This document shows positions 24,685 to 33,092 of a DNA stretch of 64,000 nucleotides, piece by piece. This stretch comes from SICV01 sp038045265 (GTDB taxonomy: Archaea > Nanobdellota > Nanobdellia > Pacearchaeales > GW2011-AR1), in NCBI GenBank assembly GCA_038045265.1, contig JBBSYL010000010.1:8870-72869 (forward strand), in the 5' to 3' direction. The translations under genes were made by a program, and so were the position numbers. Every line of letters begins with the position of its first letter. The stretch's first letter is position 1. The notes below the pieces were generated by a model. That model did not search any database, was not told the DNA's origin, and worked only from the letters and a program-made list of their open reading frames with translations.

Positions 24685-26223
24685 ATGGTGAAGGAAGAAA
24701 GAATTAGGGCAATTACTAAACTATATTATTCAAACCCTAAAGTGCAGGAGGCATTGCTTAAGTTCTCAAAAGATAGAGAAGTTGTTCCAAGATATTTTGA
24801 AGGGTTTGGGAAAAGACCAGATTCATTGCAATATAATTCAGATATAATGGGATTGGTCAATAAAGGGGCTACAAGTTTTCATGCATCGGAAGAATTGTGG
24901 GAAGATGTACTTGCAATAAATTCCGACATGACTCAAGCGGAATTTAATTTGCTTAGAAAATCATGGGACCTACTTATAGATATAGACTCTTCATTTCTTG
25001 ATTGTTCCAAGATAGCAACAGACTTAATAATAAAAGCGCTAGAGCATTTTGGGATAAAAAATTATGGAATAAAATTCTCTGGGAGCAAAGGATTCCATAT
25101 AATCGTCGCTGGAAAAGCTTTTCCTGAAGAGTATAATGGGATGAAGATGAGTGAAATGTTCCCTGAATGGCCTCGAGCTATTTCAGAATATCTTATGTAT
25201 TATATTAGGAGAGATTATAATATAGAAGTAGGAAAAATATTAAGCAATACTGATATTGTGGCCAGAACCGGCAATAAAGAAAAAGAAGAAAATATAATAT
25301 GTAAGAAATGTGGAAGAAAAGCTCTGCGAGGAGTGGTAGCAAATTTACACTGTCCAATATGCGGATTCCAGATAAACAGAAGAGACGCAAAAACAAGCAA
25401 AAGAAAGTTGAAGTGCATTAATGCTAGATGCGCAGGAATACTTGAAAGTGGGGATGAAAAAGATTACTGGTATTGTGAATATTGCAAGCAGGATGAAGAA
25501 AGCAAAGCAAATCTAAATTCAGAAAAAAATCCTGAATATTTCGAAAAACTTAGGGGAGAAAATGCAGAGGCAATAGCTAAACTTGATCTTATACTTGTTG
25601 CGCCTAGGCATTTGTTTAGGATGCCTTATTCTCTTCATGAAAAGACATCTCTCGCAAGCGTCGTATTAAAGAAAGAAGAAATAAAAGATTTTGAACCAAA
25701 AGACGCAGATCCTTTAAAAATCAAAATAAGAGATTATCTTCCTGAAAACGAAAAAGACGAAGCAAAAAAATTACTCTCTGCGGCGTTAGAATGGAAGAAG
25801 GGCAGGGAGCAGCAGGAAGAAGAACAAGTTAAAAAGAAGTATTTCAGCGAGACCAATTTTGAGGTGGGAAATATAGATGAAAAAGATTTCCCTAAACCGA
25901 TAAAAAAACTACTTAATGGCATAGGTGACGGCAAAAAAAGAGGATTGTTTATACTCCTTACTTTTCTTAAAAGTATAAATTATTCTCCTGAAAAGATAAA
26001 TCAGCTAGTCAGAGAATGGAATAAGAAAAATGAACAACCATTAAAAGAAGGATATTTGAAAAGCCAGATAGAGTGGCATTTGAGACAGAAAAAGAAAATA
26101 CTCCCTCCCAATTATGATAATCCCTCGTTCTATAAAGATCTGGGATTGCTTGATGAAAAACCAAACGTGAAGAATCCGTTAGTTGATGCTATTAGAAAGG
26201 CGAGGAGGAAACATATTTCTTGA
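24685..26223 (+). CDS. priS: Fused DNA primase, PriS with PriL-like C-terminal domain
   Basis: 512 residues. The AEP catalytic domain has LLIDIDSS (metal-binding Asp98 and Asp100, approximate), SGSKGFHI near residue 132 (nucleotide-binding Ser and His) and APRHLFRMPYSLHEKTSL near 306. A zinc-binding insert lies between about 205 and 265 with CKKC, CPIC, CINARC and CEYC. The last 110 residues resemble the PriL C-terminal domain: FILLTFLKSINYSPEKINQL, then KILPPNYDNPSFYKDLGLL and VKNPLVDAIRKARR. In normal PriL this region carries four Cys for an iron-sulfur cluster; here they are Tyr, Leu and others. Fused PriS-PriL proteins are known in Nanoarchaeum equitans and other DPANN. It makes RNA/DNA primers for replication. 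Confidence 0.85.
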   Translation: MVKEERIRAITKLYYSNPKVQEALLKFSKDREVVPRYFEGFGKRPDSLQYNSDIMGLVNKGATSFHASEELWEDVLAINSDMTQAEFNLLRKSWDLLIDIDSSFLDCSKIATDLIIKALEHFGIKNYGIKFSGSKGFHIIVAGKAFPEEYNGMKMSEMFPEWPRAISEYLMYYIRRDYNIEVGKILSNTDIVARTGNKEKEENIICKKCGRKALRGVVANLHCPICGFQINRRDAKTSKRKLKCINARCAGILESGDEKDYWYCEYCKQDEESKANLNSEKNPEYFEKLRGENAEAIAKLDLILVAPRHLFRMPYSLHEKTSLASVVLKKEEIKDFEPKDADPLKIKIRDYLPENEKDEAKKLLSAALEWKKGREQQEEEQVKKKYFSETNFEVGNIDEKDFPKPIKKLLNGIGDGKKRGLFILLTFLKSINYSPEKINQLVREWNKKNEQPLKEGYLKSQIEWHLRQKKKILPPNYDNPSFYKDLGLLDEKPNVKNPLVDAIRKARRKHIS

Positions 26224-26257
26224 GAACATTTTTAAATAACTTATGCGTGGCATTGGA

Positions 26258-28102
26258 ATGAGAAAAGGGTTGATGTTGTTGGCTTTTGCTTTTGGTCTAA
26301 TAGTTTTTAGCGGAATAGTTTTTGCTGCGGAAAACGACACTTCTGGAGAGAATATTGATAAGGCATATCAATGCCTTAAAGGAGAGATAGATAAAAGAAC
26401 AAGTTTGAGTTTTCAGGAAGCTGTGTTTAGTACTCTTGCTCTTGGAAGTTATAAAGAAAATCTGAAAGTTATAGACAATGAAAAATACGGAAGCCAAAGT
26501 TGCTGGCCAAAATCGGGGTGTAAGATTAAAGAAACAGGACAAGCATTACTAGCATTAGACCGTGCGGGAAGAAACACCGATCCAATTGAAAAATGGCTTC
26601 TTGGAAAGAATGGAACTGCGGATGATTTATCTTGGTTCCTTGAAATAGATATTAGAAATCAGCAAGTAGCTACATGTAGTATAAAATATAAGGGATTGAC
26701 AGGAAATGTACAGATTGGTGCAGATTCCAAAATTTCTGGAAGCGCAGGCTCATGCCTTAGTATTTCTGATTCAGATTATCTTCTTAAGATAAGGGAGAGT
26801 TGCCTTGGAGAAGAGTTTGCAATTTCGTGTAATCAGGACTTTGTAACTACGCTGATTTATCAGAAGACAAGAGGAGATAATAAAGATTGCCTTGGAGAAA
26901 ACAACATAACTTGTTTCGTTTCTGGAGAGACTCATGCAGCCTCTTCTTTAGGAACAACTGTTGAAAAGATAAAGGCTTCTTGCTTTAAGTCTGGAGGGAG
27001 ATGCGATTATGAGGGAAGTTTATGGGCTGCCATTGCACTAGCAAAAACAGGGAATAATATTGACATATTTGCACCATATTTGCTTGCACTTGCCGAGGAT
27101 TCGGGAAGATATTTCCCAGAAGCATTCTTACTTTCCTTAATTGGGGATGATGATTCATTTGATTCTGTAATACAACAGAGAAAGCAAGGCCAATTTTGGG
27201 AAATTCAGGGAAGCCCATACAATAGATTTTACGATACCGCTTTAGGATTGCTTGGTCTCAACTCTAGGTCTGGAAGTACAGAAGTTGAGGCAACACAAAG
27301 TTATCTTCTTGGAATACAAACCAGGGAGGGATGTTGGAATAATAATAATATTAGAGATACTGCATTTTTACTTTATACTGGATGGCAGAAATCTTCTGGG
27401 GGTGGTGGAAGTGGAGGAAGTAGCGCATTATGTGAAGAAGCAGGATTTTCATGCGAAAGATTAAGCGAGTGCCAGGCGATTGGAGGAAGTACTAAAGAAA
27501 ATTTTGAGTGCACTGGAGTAGGAATATGCTGTTCACTAGAGGTTCCTAAGACAAGTTGTGAAGCAGAAGGAGGAGCGGTTTGTTCGGGAAATACAGAGTG
27601 CGATGGAAGAACATTCGAAGCAAGTAGTGGACAGGCTTGTTGTTTGGGGGCATGCATACCAACAGTAGTTGAGAATATATGTGAGGATAGTATTGGAGGA
27701 ACGTGCAGATTTTCGTGTGAAGGGAAAGAGAGTGCGACGAGCGACAGTTGTGGATTAGATGCAGGAAGCATATGTTGTGTTAAGGAGAAAAGTAGTGGAG
27801 GTTCTGGAATGGTGTGGATAATCATTTTGATAATACTGATAATTATAATAGCACTCGCAATTTTGTACAGACATAAAATACAATTGTGGTGGCACTCAAG
27901 AAAGGGAGATTTCAAGAGCAGACCTGTTGTGAAGCCTGGAATACCTCCTGCAGGAACTTATAGGCCAATGCAAATGAGGCCAATGTTTGGAGCTAGACCT
28001 ATGCAAGGTCAACAACCTGCAAGAAGACCCGCGCCTGCAAGATCAGAAAGAGAAAGTGAATTAGATGATACCCTAAAGAAATTAAGAGATATGAGTAAGT
28101 AA
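26258..28102 (+). CDS. Surface protein with alpha/alpha-toroid-like and Cys-rich domains
   Basis: 614 residues from the ATG placed 25 bases after a TATA box (tttttaaata at 26229-26238); a start five codons upstream is unlikely. Signal peptide MRKGLMLLAFAFGLIVFSGI, then helical repeats to about residue 380 in which pairs such as QEAVFSTLALGSY, TGQALLALDRAG, SLWAAIALAKTG and YDTALGLLGLN recur, as in terpenoid-cyclase or prenyltransferase-like toroids. A Gly/Ser linker leads to three Cys-rich modules (C...C...EC...CC..C), then a membrane helix (residues about 520-540) and a basic, Pro-rich cytoplasmic tail. It probably binds peptides or sugars outside the cell. No catalytic motif seen. Confidence 0.75.
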   Translation: MRKGLMLLAFAFGLIVFSGIVFAAENDTSGENIDKAYQCLKGEIDKRTSLSFQEAVFSTLALGSYKENLKVIDNEKYGSQSCWPKSGCKIKETGQALLALDRAGRNTDPIEKWLLGKNGTADDLSWFLEIDIRNQQVATCSIKYKGLTGNVQIGADSKISGSAGSCLSISDSDYLLKIRESCLGEEFAISCNQDFVTTLIYQKTRGDNKDCLGENNITCFVSGETHAASSLGTTVEKIKASCFKSGGRCDYEGSLWAAIALAKTGNNIDIFAPYLLALAEDSGRYFPEAFLLSLIGDDDSFDSVIQQRKQGQFWEIQGSPYNRFYDTALGLLGLNSRSGSTEVEATQSYLLGIQTREGCWNNNNIRDTAFLLYTGWQKSSGGGGSGGSSALCEEAGFSCERLSECQAIGGSTKENFECTGVGICCSLEVPKTSCEAEGGAVCSGNTECDGRTFEASSGQACCLGACIPTVVENICEDSIGGTCRFSCEGKESATSDSCGLDAGSICCVKEKSSGGSGMVWIIILIILIIIIALAILYRHKIQLWWHSRKGDFKSRPVVKPGIPPAGTYRPMQMRPMFGARPMQGQQPARRPAPARSERESELDDTLKKLRDMSK

Positions 28103-28143
28103 AACAGAATTATATTTATATAATACAAATTGTTGTAAAAGGT

Positions 28144-29334
28144 ATGAAAAAGATGAATCTAATTAAGATATTTGTTGCGTTTTTAGTCTTTATATCTCTA
28201 TTTTCTATGAGCATTAGTGCGCTTTCTTTAGATATGAAAGAAAGTTATCAACCTAGAGAAACTATGATTGTTGAAATAACTGGAAATATTTTGTCTCCAA
28301 TAAATCTTGAAGATATTGAGTTCAAGAGAAAAAATGTCATTGTTCCATTAAACTATGATGTTAAGGTTCTTGGAGAGAGGCATTTTATATGGGCTGTTGC
28401 GCCTTTGAATGAAAGCAATTACACTCTTGTGCTTAAAAAAGTGGATACAACTGTAAATGGAGTAAGAGAAGAGACAAGTTATGAAAAGAACTTTAGCATA
28501 TACGGAAATATAACTTCCTATAGTGTAACTCCTGGCTTTATCTTAACTAATAAAGAGAATTTTACTGTAGAAGTTTTCCTGTATGAAGATGAAAAAAAGG
28601 TTGTTAGTATAGACTTTCCGGAAGTTCATGAAGTGACTTTAAGACCTGGAAAGAATGAACTTAAATTTAAAGTCGACTCTGTTTTCGGAAGCGTTTTCAG
28701 AGAGATACATCTTGGGTATTATACACTTCCTGCGTACATATCGGGAACAGCAAGGAATAAATATGAAGCGCAAGACAAACATCTTGCATTTGAGCCTGCA
28801 ACTTTTTACAAAGAAATTGAGATTGACAGAACAGTTGAATATACCATTATCATAAGGAATAGATATAATGAAACAATAGAAGATATTTCCTTGAATTATA
28901 ATGAAGATTTATTTACAATTACTGAAGATTCAAGATTTGCTTTGGATCCTGGAGAAAGCAGAGAATTTATTGTTAAAACGAATGATCCTGTGAAAGAAGA
29001 CTTAAGAGAATTCATATATGCAAGATCTGACGATATAGAAATTACAATGCCTATTGAGATATTGATAAAAAGAATAGATGAACAGACTGGAGAGAACTTG
29101 CTTTACTGCGAGGAAATCCCTGGAATGATTTGTACAGAAAGTGAAGAATGTGTGGGGGAGAGCGAAAATTCCATACAGGGTGCTTGTTGTTTGGGAATAT
29201 GTGAGAAAAAAGAAACAGAAAGCGGAAGCAAGGGATTAATTGGGTGGTTTCTCGCAGGTATAATTATTATAGGTCTGGTTGTCATGTTTTTCAAGTATAG
29301 GAAATCAAATGCACCAATAGAAGAAAAGAAGTAA
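28144..29334 (+). CDS. Surface protein with beta domains and Cys module
   Basis: 396 residues. Signal peptide (KIFVAFLVFISLFSMSISA), then beta-rich, Ig-like regions (for example NFTVEVFLYEDEKKVVSIDF and TVEYTIIIRNRYNETIEDIS). One Cys module near residues 320-350 (CEEIPGMICTESEEC...GACCLGIC) is followed by a membrane helix and a short Lys-rich tail. The Cys module matches those of the preceding gene, so the pair probably arose by duplication or module sharing. A TATA box at 28115-28123 lies 25 bases before the ATG. Function unknown. Confidence 0.72.
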   Translation: MKKMNLIKIFVAFLVFISLFSMSISALSLDMKESYQPRETMIVEITGNILSPINLEDIEFKRKNVIVPLNYDVKVLGERHFIWAVAPLNESNYTLVLKKVDTTVNGVREETSYEKNFSIYGNITSYSVTPGFILTNKENFTVEVFLYEDEKKVVSIDFPEVHEVTLRPGKNELKFKVDSVFGSVFREIHLGYYTLPAYISGTARNKYEAQDKHLAFEPATFYKEIEIDRTVEYTIIIRNRYNETIEDISLNYNEDLFTITEDSRFALDPGESREFIVKTNDPVKEDLREFIYARSDDIEITMPIEILIKRIDEQTGENLLYCEEIPGMICTESEECVGESENSIQGACCLGICEKKETESGSKGLIGWFLAGIIIIGLVVMFFKYRKSNAPIEEKK

Positions 29335-29341
29335 ATTATGG

Positions 29342-29848
29342 TTAATGTTTAGATTTCTTCTTTTTTTGTTTCTTTGATGATTTTTCTAAAACTTTATTTT
29401 CTGGCTGTGATGCATTCTGCTGTTGCCTAAATAACTGAGGTTCATAAGTTACCAAGCGTTTTGCTAGGAAATCTCTTTCTGCAACGACATTTTTTGCAAG
29501 GGCATCATAACTGTGAAGTCTCTGAACTAATTGGTTAATTGCCTGCGTAAGTTCTTCATTCTTAACTTTCAAATTTTCGGGGTAAGTAATTTCAAAATTG
29601 GAGGGCATATACTTAAATGCTATAAAAAATAAAAGATCTATTGATGCTACTTCCAAGTCTATTTCTGAAAAAGTAGTATAAAGATCTTTGGAATCCTTGA
29701 CTGGAATGGGATCATTAATTTTCTTCGAAACTATTACAACTCCTTTTTCCTTAGAAAGTTGTTCAATTAGATTATTCATGGCGGCAGTTACATTCTCAGG
29801 AGGTCTTCCAAGTATTTCTAGAATAATTGAGAGCTTAATATTTTCCAT
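29342..29848 (-). CDS. Unknown conserved-looking archaeal protein
   Basis: 168 residues, soluble. The N-terminal part looks like a ferredoxin-like alpha/beta fold (KLSIILEILGRPPENVTAAM, then KGVVIVSKKI). A helical, coiled-coil part follows from about residue 100 (EELTQAINQLVQRLHSYDAL). The tail is Lys-rich (SSKKQKKKKSKH). A TATA-like gttttaaaaag lies about 27 bases before the ATG. I cannot name the family. Confidence 0.6.
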   Translation of the reverse strand: MENIKLSIILEILGRPPENVTAAMNNLIEQLSKEKGVVIVSKKINDPIPVKDSKDLYTTFSEIDLEVASIDLLFFIAFKYMPSNFEITYPENLKVKNEELTQAINQLVQRLHSYDALAKNVVAERDFLAKRLVTYEPQLFRQQQNASQPENKVLEKSSKKQKKKKSKH

Positions 29849-29882
29849 GAAAGAGATTATAACAATATCTTTTTAAAACTAT

Positions 29883-30623
29883 TTAAAGTCGCTTTCTAGA
29901 AAGAAAAATTATAACAATTATACAGAAAGCAGCAAAGGCATAGGAAATCCACAAACGCATTCTTGCCTCTTTAGAAGTAAAAGTCAGGGTTTTGGCTTCT
30001 TTTTTCTCAGAATTTTTTGAGTTTAGTAAGATTACTCCATTGTCTTCCTCTTGCTCGGGAGTTTTTTGTGTACTAACTTCTCTTGTTGAATTGGGGCTTG
30101 GTAAAACAACATTGTCTTCCGGATTTCCTGCAGATCCCTCATTAGAACCTTGATCTTCTTCTGTTTCCTGAGAGGTCTCCTCCTCAGAAACATTGGAGGG
30201 AGGGTTAAAAACTGAATTTTCTCCACAAGAATTTTCTGAATTCTTAGTTTCTTGCTCAAAAACCCAGGCTTCATTGCAGAAGTTCCAGGTCAAATTATCA
30301 TTCTTTGCGTCGTCTAGGCTTGAAGTTTGGTGAACTATGCCGGAAGCATTTTTTATATAAATGACCGCATCTGAATTGTCTATCCATTGCTTTTCAAGTT
30401 GAACGATAAGATATCTCTCTATGTTTCCTGAGAGATTTATTATATCTCCGTCTTCATTTTCTAAGAAATAAGCGTTTAGATTTACTGTAAATTCGGAATA
30501 AAGTTCTATCCATTCTTCTCCAGAATCTGCGCCTGGGGGATTAGATTCTACTTCTGAAATTATTAATGCATTTGCAAATGAAATAAAAAAGATAAAAATA
30601 AAGCTAATAGCCGTAGCTTTCAT
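29883..30623 (-). CDS. Lamin-tail-domain surface protein
   Basis: 246 residues from MKATAISFIFIFFISFANA, a signal peptide that fixes the start; a longer upstream frame inside the nuclease gene would have no signal peptide at its N-terminus. A lamin-tail domain follows (LIISEVESNPPGADSGEEWI, ELYSE). Then come an acidic Ser/Thr/Glu-rich stalk, a C-terminal membrane helix (SYAFAAFCIIVIIFL) and KRL. Lamin-tail domains often bind or present nucleic-acid-processing enzymes at the cell surface. Here the preceding overlapping gene encodes a secreted nuclease with the same domain. Confidence 0.78.
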   Translation of the reverse strand: MKATAISFIFIFFISFANALIISEVESNPPGADSGEEWIELYSEFTVNLNAYFLENEDGDIINLSGNIERYLIVQLEKQWIDNSDAVIYIKNASGIVHQTSSLDDAKNDNLTWNFCNEAWVFEQETKNSENSCGENSVFNPPSNVSEEETSQETEEDQGSNEGSAGNPEDNVVLPSPNSTREVSTQKTPEQEEDNGVILLNSKNSEKKEAKTLTFTSKEARMRLWISYAFAAFCIIVIIFLSRKRL

Positions 30624-31347
30624 GAAATACAATATTATTTTCAGAGTCGAATAGATAAATGGTGTCTCGGTCATTATTCCATATGCTTGTTTTGGAGTTC
30701 CAAAATATATCTGTTCTATTGTCATTTCCGCTTCCTGAGTGCAGATTCACCTCGGAATCTAGAAGAATATTAAACTTATATTGTTTTCTGCTTTCGTCTT
30801 TTAATATCCATCCTGAAAGATTAAATGGATTGCATATATTTTTAATTCTGACCATTTCTTCTTCTTCAGATACTTCAACATTTAAACATCCTGAATAATT
30901 TGAACTTTTCCATATGCCTTTATTCCATTTAACTGCTTCCTTTTCTGCTTTGTCAAAGGCTTCAAGTTCTGACTCTTCCACAAGGAATTTTGAAGCTAAA
31001 CCTAAAGAGACAAGTTCTAAATTAAGATATTTTTCATCTTGGGAATAAAGTCTAGCTAGAGTCCGACCATATTTTTCTATGCCTTGTTTCTCAATATAAA
31101 TATTTTCCTTTTCATAAATTTTTAGGTAATTAAGGGATTTTATATAAAGGGGGGAAGATTTTTCCGGGGAATTTATATTTACTAACCTTACAATTCTTCC
31201 GTCTTCTAACTCTAATGTGTCTCCATCTATAACTCTTGCTAAAATAACTGATTCTAACTCTCTTTCAGACTCTGAGAAAATGAAAAAGATATTGGAAATT
31301 AATACAGTTAATGCTAGAGCTATTAAAAAGGATATTTTCTTATTCAA
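30604..31347 (-). CDS. Secreted thermonuclease with lamin-tail domain
   Basis: 247 residues. Signal peptide or N-terminal anchor (ISFLIALALTVLISNIFFIF). A staphylococcal-nuclease domain at about residues 33-150 has ARVIDGDTLELEDGRIVRLV, NINSPEKS and GIEKYGRTLARLY; the active-site Asp, Arg and Glu positions look intact (D41, R51-53 region, E and R in EKYGR). A lamin-tail domain follows at about 155-245 (SGWILKDESRKQYKF). It probably degrades extracellular DNA or RNA, useful for nucleotide scavenging. It overlaps the deacylase gene by eight bases and the lamin-tail gene by 20. Confidence 0.85.
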   Translation of the reverse strand: MNKKISFLIALALTVLISNIFFIFSESERELESVILARVIDGDTLELEDGRIVRLVNINSPEKSSPLYIKSLNYLKIYEKENIYIEKQGIEKYGRTLARLYSQDEKYLNLELVSLGLASKFLVEESELEAFDKAEKEAVKWNKGIWKSSNYSGCLNVEVSEEEEMVRIKNICNPFNLSGWILKDESRKQYKFNILLDSEVNLHSGSGNDNRTDIFWNSKTSIWNNDRDTIYLFDSENNIVFHESYGY

Positions 31348-31816
31348 TTTTTAATATGTGTGGGTTTACTTTTAATGAAGAGATAAATTTTCTTAAATCG
31401 ACCTTATGTATTTCAAGAGTAGATGTATTTATGTTTGGATGAAAACCTGCAATATCTGCGTTCCAAACAACTTCATCAATAATTAAATTTACATCTTTTG
31501 CGTAAATCATGGCAAATATTGAGACTGAACCGGGAGATACGTTTAGATGAAACTTCAGTTCTTCTGGAGAAGCAAAGTGCAGTTTTCCCACATTAAATTC
31601 TTTTCTCAAAGACTTTATATCTGCTCTTTTATATGCCTCCATAGCAATGAGGTAAAATTTATTTTTGTCATCCTTTAAAAAAAGGCACTTACAATGCAGA
31701 CCAGGGATGTTGTTTTTTACTTTAAGAGATTCTTCAACAGTAAAAACTGCTGGATGCTTATGCTCTATAAATTTTATTTTATTTTTCTCTAAAAAGTCAA
31801 ATAGTGTTTTGTCCAT
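31340..31816 (-). CDS. YbaK/ProX-type aminoacyl-tRNA deacylase
   Basis: 158 residues, the single-domain size. YbaK fold: HKHPAVFTVEESLKVKNNIP, HCKCLFLKDDKNKFYLIAM with the conserved Lys, FASPEELKFHLNVSPGSVSI and GFHPNINTSTLEI. These enzymes hydrolyse mischarged tRNA, for example Ala-tRNA-Pro or Cys-tRNA-Pro. It is the first gene of a three-gene overlapping set with the nuclease and lamin-tail genes. Confidence 0.88.
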   Translation of the reverse strand: MDKTLFDFLEKNKIKFIEHKHPAVFTVEESLKVKNNIPGLHCKCLFLKDDKNKFYLIAMEAYKRADIKSLRKEFNVGKLHFASPEELKFHLNVSPGSVSIFAMIYAKDVNLIIDEVVWNADIAGFHPNINTSTLEIHKVDLRKFISSLKVNPHILKIE

Positions 31817-31917
31817 GAGATATATATCTATAAATCAGTTATATAATCTCTGTGCTCCCTACAGACATATATAATCTTTTTGCCAAGATTTATATAAAGA
31901 TATAATCAATAAAAAAG

Positions 31918-32877
31918 ATGGATGAAAATGAATTTGATTTTATAATAATTGGTGCTGGAGTTGCAGGATTGTCTGCTTCAATGTATGGCGCCAGACTTGG
32001 TATGAAAACACTTTGCCTGGGAGCAACTTTCAGCTCAGAACTTGCAGTAGGGGGAGTCATAACAACAACAAATATTGTAGAAAATTATCCAGGTTTTATC
32101 AAACTAAGCGGAAGTGAACTTGCGGAAGCAATTGAAAAACATGCCAGAAGCTATGATATGGTAACAATAAGGAATGAAAAAGTGGAAAGAGTCGGTGGAA
32201 AATTCGGTAAGTTTTCTATAGAAACTAAAAAAAATAGATACTCTGGAAAAACAATTTTGTTTTCTACAGGAACAAAATGGAAAAAACTAGAAGTTTCAGG
32301 AAGCAAGGAATTTGAGAATAAAGGCGTTGCGTATTGTGCATTGTGTGATGCTCCTCTTTTCAAAAATAAAATAGTTGGTCTTGTCGGAGGTAGTGATAGC
32401 GCTGCTAAAGATGCACTAGTATTGACAGAACACGCAAAAAAAGTTTATATAATATACCGTGGAGAAAAAATCCATCCGGAAATAATCAATATGAAAAGGG
32501 TAGAGGAAAAGATAAAACAAAGAAAAATAGAAATCATAAATAATACTAATGTCGTTGAAATAAAGGGAGGGGAATTTTTGGAAAAGGTTGTTTTGGATAG
32601 ACCTTTTAATGGAAAAAAAGAGCTAGAGCTGCAGGGATTGTTCATAGCTATAGGACATATAGCATTAACAGAGTTAGCAGAAAAAATTGGAGTGAAACTT
32701 GATGAAAAAAAAGAAATTGTAATTAACCATAAGACAAGTGAAACAAACATAATGGGTGTGTTTGCTGCAGGAGACTGCACGGACAAGCCATTTAAACAGG
32801 CAATAACTGGTGTTGCTGATGGATGTACTGCAGCCTATAGCGCTTTCGAATTAATAACAAAAGACCAAATAGGCTAA
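31918..32877 (+). CDS. trxB: Thioredoxin reductase-like flavoprotein
   Basis: 319 residues, standard length. FAD-binding GAGVAGLSASMYGARLG near residue 12, the redox-active CALC pair at residues about 141-144, an NAD(P)-binding GLVGGSDSAAKDA segment near 156 and the C-terminal FAD signature VFAAGDCTDKPFKQ near 280. It reduces thioredoxin-like proteins with NADPH or NADH. A TATA box (tttatataaa at 31890-31899) lies about 24 bases before the ATG. Confidence 0.92.
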   Translation: MDENEFDFIIIGAGVAGLSASMYGARLGMKTLCLGATFSSELAVGGVITTTNIVENYPGFIKLSGSELAEAIEKHARSYDMVTIRNEKVERVGGKFGKFSIETKKNRYSGKTILFSTGTKWKKLEVSGSKEFENKGVAYCALCDAPLFKNKIVGLVGGSDSAAKDALVLTEHAKKVYIIYRGEKIHPEIINMKRVEEKIKQRKIEIINNTNVVEIKGGEFLEKVVLDRPFNGKKELELQGLFIAIGHIALTELAEKIGVKLDEKKEIVINHKTSETNIMGVFAAGDCTDKPFKQAITGVADGCTAAYSAFELITKDQIG

Positions 32878-32883
32878 TCAAAA

Positions 32884-33049
32884 AAACGATGTGCCACTCC
32901 ACCTTAAAAGGTGGAGTTTGAAGAGGCACTCGTTTCATCAAGGACGTAAGTCCTTGAATGCCATCAAGAATTGAAAATTCTTGAGGTTAGGATGTTCAAG
33001 ATGCAACCTCATCTTAAAAGATGAGGTTTTCTGTCAAGCATCTTGACAT
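32884..33049 (+). ncRNA. Candidate structured RNA: array of four stem-loop units
   Basis: No gene fits this 215-base gap between trxB and the pilin operon; instead it is almost all paired. Unit A: AAACGA-U-GUGCC (32884-32895) pairs with GGCAC-UCGUUU (32925-32935), enclosing hairpin ACUCCACC-uuaaaa-GGUGGAGU (32896-32917). Unit B: UCAAGGAC-guaa-GUCCUUGA (32938-32957). Unit C: UCAAGAAUU-gaa-AAUUCUUGA (32964-32984). Unit D: AUG-U-UCAAGAUGC (32992-33004) pairs with GCAUCUUGA-CAU (33038-33049), enclosing AACCUCAUC-uuaaaa-GAUGAGGUU (33005-33028). Units A and D share one bulged U and an identical UUAAAA loop. Strand is a guess from the flanking genes. It could be a ncRNA, a leader element or a mobile-element remnant. 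Confidence 0.55.
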
Positions 33050-33062
33050 AAAACTTAATTAA

Positions 33063-33072
33063 GTTTTTAAAG
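33063..33072 (+). promoter_or_regulatory. TATA box of the pilus locus
   Basis: The sequence gtttttaaag is centred about 26 bases before the first pilin ATG at 33093 and 14 bases after the stem-loop array. The pilin operon therefore seems to have its own promoter, downstream of the array. Confidence 0.5.
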
Positions 33073-33092
33073 TCGGATAGGTTTTAAGCTGA

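Noticed and set aside
30623..30725. Longer start for the lamin-tail protein
   Set aside because: The extra residues lie inside the nuclease gene and would push the obvious signal peptide 34 residues from the N-terminus.
32884..33049. Stem-loop array as a CRISPR array
   Set aside because: The hairpin sequences differ from each other and there are no constant repeats with equal-length spacers or nearby cas genes.
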